A stretch of DNA of 33,820 nt, taken from positions 1 to 33,820 of the forward strand of contig DATDRW010000078.1 in NCBI GenBank assembly GCA_035291545.1. The letters are read 5' to 3'. Shown here piece by piece: positions 33,693 to 33,820 of the stretch. A program made the translations under genes and the position numbers. Source of the DNA: UBA11373 sp035291545 (GTDB lineage Bacteria > Actinomycetota > Acidimicrobiia > Spongiisociales > UBA11373). Position 1 is the stretch's first letter, and every line of letters starts with the position of its first letter. The notes below the pieces were generated by a model. That model saw only the letters and a program-made list of their open reading frames with translations. It was not told the DNA's origin and did no database searches.

Positions 33693-33794
33693 GTCGCCCG
33701 TCGCCCGTCGCCGGCCTCGAGATTGGCGGGCGTCGGGCGTCGGGCGACGAGAACCGGCATGCGGGAAACGGGCATCGGGCAACGGGCAACGGAC
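33693..33794 (+). repeat. three heptamer arrays: GTCGCCC, GTCGGGC and AACGGGC
   Basis: 33693-33713 (GTCGCCC twice, GTCGCCG) begins directly after the galU TGA. 33725-33745 is GGCGGGC then GTCGGGC twice, almost the reverse complement of the first, so the two can pair. 33767-33794 is AACGGGC, ATCGGGC, AACGGGC, AACGGAC. The last ~25 bp of the window show no gene. Confidence 0.93.
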
Positions 33795-33820
33795 GCCCGC
33801 CAGGAAACGCGGGTGATCGG

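Overview
The window reads as chromosome of a high-G+C actinobacterium. Supporting markers are the mismatch endonuclease NucS, a SufU-type scaffold, an actinobacterial sufD-Rieske-sufC order, two likely F420-linked oxidoreductases (LLM-class and DDN-type), many GTG/TTG starts, and several start codons 6-10 nt behind a TANNNT -10 box (probable leaderless mRNAs). An Acidimicrobiia-like lineage would fit, but nothing here fixes the class. No rRNA, tRNA, intact insertion sequence or CRISPR array was recognised. Positions 1-8060 look accessory: loosely packed single genes (Thr-rich lipoprotein, Cys-cluster/PDZ protein, DDN-type reductase, metzincin-like protease, double-cupredoxin lipoprotein, NarL-type response regulator and its histidine kinase). 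This part carries a dispersed ~32-bp repeat (R1-R6) in the gaps between genes, and a perfect 133-bp direct repeat (2220-2352 = 7863-7995). The second copy of that repeat is the 3' end of a deleted reductase gene. Positions 8065-14577 (minus strand) form one operon for a lipoylated 2-oxoacid dehydrogenase: E3, fused E1 alpha-beta, E2, and a LipB-LipA fusion that would make and insert the cofactor of the same complex. Positions 14700-15430 (plus) hold a tiny membrane ORF coupled to an alpha/beta hydrolase. Positions 15427-18609 (minus) are six genes that overlap end to start, centred on an acyl-CoA mutase catalytic subunit without a B12 domain. Positions 18747-19969 (plus) are a DsbB/TlpA-like redox pair; then come an acyl-CoA dehydrogenase (minus) and an LLM oxidoreductase (plus). 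Positions 22368-30580 hold a divided SUF iron-sulfur system: sufC1-sufS-sufU on plus, and udg-sufD-Rieske-sufC2 on minus, separated by an EamA transporter and class II fumarase. No sufB is in the window. Positions 30814-33692 hold a primary-like sigma factor, a small lipoprotein, nucS and a galU-like nucleotidyltransferase. The most unusual non-coding signal is a set of tandem arrays of 7-bp units in most of the larger intergenic gaps from about 19.98 kb to the end. Unit sequences differ between arrays but recur between loci, and the arrays abut start or stop codons. This resembles the heptameric STRR repeats known from cyanobacteria.
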